From contig JABYQU010000004.1 of assembly GCA_022264855.1 (NCBI GenBank), positions 992,001 through 1,056,000 of the forward strand: a stretch of DNA of 64,000 bases. The letters are read 5' to 3'. Origin of the DNA: Lenzites betulinus (Eukaryota; Basidiomycota; Agaricomycetes; Polyporales; Polyporaceae). Shown here in pieces: positions 61,987 through 64,000 of the stretch. The notes under the pieces were generated by a model. It worked only from the letters and a program-made list of their open reading frames with translations. It searched no databases and had not been told where the DNA came from. Position 1 is the stretch's first letter. Every line of letters begins with the position of its first letter. The translations under genes were made by a program, and so were the position numbers.

Positions 61987-62810
61987 ATGGCGTCCAACGC
62001 GTCCACACAAGCAGGAAGCAAGAGGTGGACATACTTTCACTCCGCGCTTCAACTTGCCGTCCAACGCTCTGCACATAAGTGGACGTGAGTCGCCACATGA
62101 ACAAGGTCATATAGCGCGGCTGACGATTATTATCGCCAGTTACGAAGACTTTGCGGAGTGTTTCTCCCTCTGGTGCGATGAGCAGCCGGAGAATGCGGCG
62201 ACAATATTCAGCCTCATATCTGGCCGCTTGGAGTCTTCCATAACCGTATGGTATACTGCCTCGTGAGACGGACTGTGCTGATATAGGAGTCAGCAGGAGA
62301 ACTGCGAGGAATTGTTTAAGAAGTATAATGTGAAAGAGAACCTCGACAACCTACAGGCGGTGGTGTCAACTGCCCGTGCGAGGAAACAGACGGGCTACGA
62401 CGGCAAAGATGTCTGGAGAGAGGACCTTCAGCCCCGCGCCGCCGTCAGGGCGAGAACAGTGCCCTTGCTGGAAAGGGAGCGCGACCGACTCCGGGCAGAG
62501 TTGTCTCAGGTCTGGAACAGTCGAAACGCGCGCCATCTCTATGTGTGCTAACTTCCGCGCTCCAGCTCACCGATGAGAACTCTGCGCTACAATCTCAGAT
62601 GCAACGCAACGTGCATGCGAGGGAAGATGCAGACGCAGACACTGCGAAACTTCTCGACACGTTGGACAAGGTATTGCTTGTAATCTACTTAACCACTTCT
62701 GCATCCGCTGAATAGTATCATAGGCTCTTTCCAGGTGGAGCAAGCTCCCACTTGACGATATACAATCGTGGGCTTTGCAGACGGCTGAGTCTGCGGGTGG
62801 CAAGGCGTAG
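61987..62810 (+). CDS. NNF1: Kinetochore MIS12-complex subunit Nnf1 (PMF1 family)
   Basis: Subunit of the Mis12/MIND complex that links the inner kinetochore to Ndc80. The start at 61987 gives a short N-terminus then SKRWTYFHSALQLAVQRSA. Further exons give YEDFAECFSLWCDEQPENA, the hallmark CEELFKKYNVKENLDNL, and VWREDLQPRAAVRARTVPLL with a coiled coil continuing to LTDENSALQSQMQ and KLLDTLDK. The last exon (acceptor before GCTCTTTCC) reads ALSRWSKLPLDDIQSWALQT and stops at 62808-62810. Length (about 200 aa) and the order 'KRW..F', 'F..CF', 'L...NV...L' are typical of fungal Nnf1. Five or more small exons. It ends about 175 bp before the tRNA-Asp gene, which is on the opposite strand. Confidence 0.85.
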
Positions 62811-62970
62811 CGTGGTTTTGTGTGGTTCAACTTGTATTTGTGACTTGATATGTACCATACCGCGATACATCTTCGTCCTGTCTGTCACGTAGTTTGTGCT
62901 TACTACTAGCTAGATGTGTGATTCATTTTCCGTCAATTCAGCGGATATTAATAGTAGGTAACCGGTGGCA

Positions 62971-62983
62971 AAAAGGACAAAAG
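62971..62983 (-). terminator. Pol III T-run terminators of tRNA-Asp
   Basis: Directly after the tRNA 3' end the minus strand reads CTTTTGTCCTTTTT: a T4 and then a T5 run, enough for RNA polymerase III termination. Confidence 0.75.
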
Positions 62984-63067
62984 CTCTCTGTCGGGGAGTC
63001 GAACCCCGCTTTCGCGCGAACTTAATGAGTTGACAAGCGCGTGTACTAACCGATATACTAACAGAGA
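62984..63067 (-). tRNA. tRNA-Asp(GTC) with a short intron
   Basis: On the minus strand the acceptor arm TCTCTGT (63067-63061) pairs with ACAGAGA at the 3' end, followed by discriminator G. The D-arm region is TTAGTATATCGGTTAGTAC. The anticodon stem CGCGC pairs with GCGCG and the loop contains TTGTCA, giving anticodon GTC. A roughly 12-nt insertion (ACTCATTAAGTT) directly 3' of position 37 is the normal tRNA intron site. The T arm is CGGGG-TTCGACT-CCCCG. Downstream on the minus strand the sequence CTTTTGTCCTTTTT supplies Pol III terminators. Confidence 0.93.
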
Positions 63068-63177
63068 TCGAGGAAGATTAACCTCAAGGTAACCATATTG
63101 TGCGTTTATGCTCTTACTGACGTAGAGGCCCTTCTTAGTATGCTAAGTACTACAATCTAACGTTACAATGCTACAAC

Positions 63178-64000
63178 TCACGACGAGAGTACCTGCTCCC
63201 ATTTACGCAGACACGAATCATATTGGTAGTCTACACACGAAAGGTCAGTTATGTCTACTCAGACAGTGCTCGACTGGCAAGCTGGATAGCATTGAGGAGC
63301 ATGCGACAAACTCACCGTAGCTTCGATAAGGCATGCACGAGCAATTCAACTCTCGGCGTTCTTGAGCATCGCGCGGACAATGCTCAAGTGGATCGTGGCG
63401 GTACCCGATATTGTCGAAAAAGTGAAGTTGATCTTTTGGCGCGAACAGCCCCGCGCCGATGCTATGAACCGGCGCGTCGCCCCATCGCTATATGGCACCG
63501 GGATGTCAGCTTTGATGCCAGCCGGCGAACAGTGGAAATGGGAGGAAGTGGACGTGCCTCATAGTAGAATCCTCCCTGGGACTCTAGGTGCTCAAAGAAC
63601 TTAGTATAGGCTTCGCCTCGCCAGAAGTCCATATTCGCTATTTCAAAGTTGCTCCAAACTGACGATAGATGTTGAGATATGTAGGGGATCAAGATTGAAG
63701 AAGAGTTGATACGCACAGTGACACATATTGTACGTCTCTCCGGCGTCGAGTGAGAGAAAGTCCATGGAGTTATTCACCGCCAGATATTGTGGATTTTGAT
63801 CGATGAAACCTGATGGTTTGGAGGTGAGCGACCTGTCCAAATAGTACAAGAGAATACATGTCTGGTACCTTTCACGGCATCCCACAGCGTTACCACCGTC
63901 TTTGGCCATTCATGTAGCGTGATAGTAAACCCTAGACAAGATGAGGCCTCGTGAACTCGGCGTCCGTTAGAGAGAGAGTATAGTACCGACCGTATACTTT
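63178..64000 (-). CDS. GT15 alpha-1,2-mannosyltransferase (KRE2/KTR/MNT1 family), 3' part
   Basis: Golgi enzyme that adds alpha-1,2-mannose to N- and O-linked glycans. The 5' part lies beyond the right edge. From the edge inwards on the minus strand: KVYG spliced to FTITLHEWPKTVVTLWDAVK, then FIDQNPQYLAVNNSMDFL and ETYNMC, spliced to HFWSNFEIANMDFWRGEAY and GGFYYE. The next intron is GC-AG (63488-63557), leading to RWGDAPVHSIGAGLFAPK, DNIGYRHDPLEHCP and RRELNCSC. A last exon reads YDSCLRKWEQ with stop at 63178. The ERWGDAPVHS motif (restored only by the splice) and the Cys pattern at the end are GT15 hallmarks. The catalytic Glu of 'NFEI' is present. Confidence 0.9.

Noticed and set aside
1..64000. 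CRISPR arrays, rRNA genes, bacterial operons or integrated virus
   Set aside because: No regularly spaced repeats, no rRNA sequence, and all genes show spliceosomal introns and fungal families.

Overview
The window reads as nuclear DNA of a filamentous basidiomycete, most likely an agaricomycete (Polyporales-like). This rests on many GT-AG introns of 45-70 nt, GC-rich coding sequence, short intergenic spacers, and the gene families present. I see no rRNA, CRISPR array or bacterial-type operon. Exon boundaries were worked out by eye from splice signals and reading-frame continuity. They are firm for the genes where I give junctions and approximate elsewhere.

Layout. 1-14,322 is ordinary conserved gene space: the 3' end of a single-pass membrane protein, pyridoxal kinase (-), a 1,713-aa multi-START-domain membrane protein (+), a LisH/Flo8-Som1 type regulator with a poly-glutamine tract (+), and a CCDC137-like nucleolar protein (+). 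14,323-30,343 is a nested transposon block. An 88-bp inverted repeat pair flanked by TA begins 2 nt after the CCDC137-like stop codon and ends at 30,341. Inside lie an 844-bp fold-back element carrying tRNA-like promoter boxes (15,313-16,156) and a complete, young 14,034-bp Gypsy-type LTR retrotransposon (16,211-30,244; 769-bp LTRs differing at about 3 positions). The retrotransposon is transcribed on the minus strand (gag-protease, then pol). It also carries three intron-containing genes on the opposite strand between pol and the 3' LTR.

30,683-39,145 holds two F-box-type genes flanking a minus-strand tandem trio of related small genes that resemble Copia-type gag N-terminal (UBN2-like) domains; two of the three end in a hydrophobic segment. 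39,886-46,472 carries a secreted beta-propeller (lactonase/carboxymuconate-cyclase-like) protein, a DCR2-type metallophosphoesterase and an unassigned Ser-rich coiled-coil protein. 46,473-53,931 is 7.5 kb with no gene I can support. 53,932-64,000 carries the nucleoporin NUP85, a RING E3 ligase, the kinetochore subunit NNF1, an intron-containing tRNA-Asp(GTC) and the 3' part of a GT15 alpha-mannosyltransferase.

The most unusual content is the giant LTR element. Its antisense genes have their own introns and TATA-like motifs, so they would be kept through retrotransposition because their splice signals are unreadable in the sense genomic RNA. A second copy of the polypurine-tract region lies inside pol, at a place reminiscent of a central polypurine tract.
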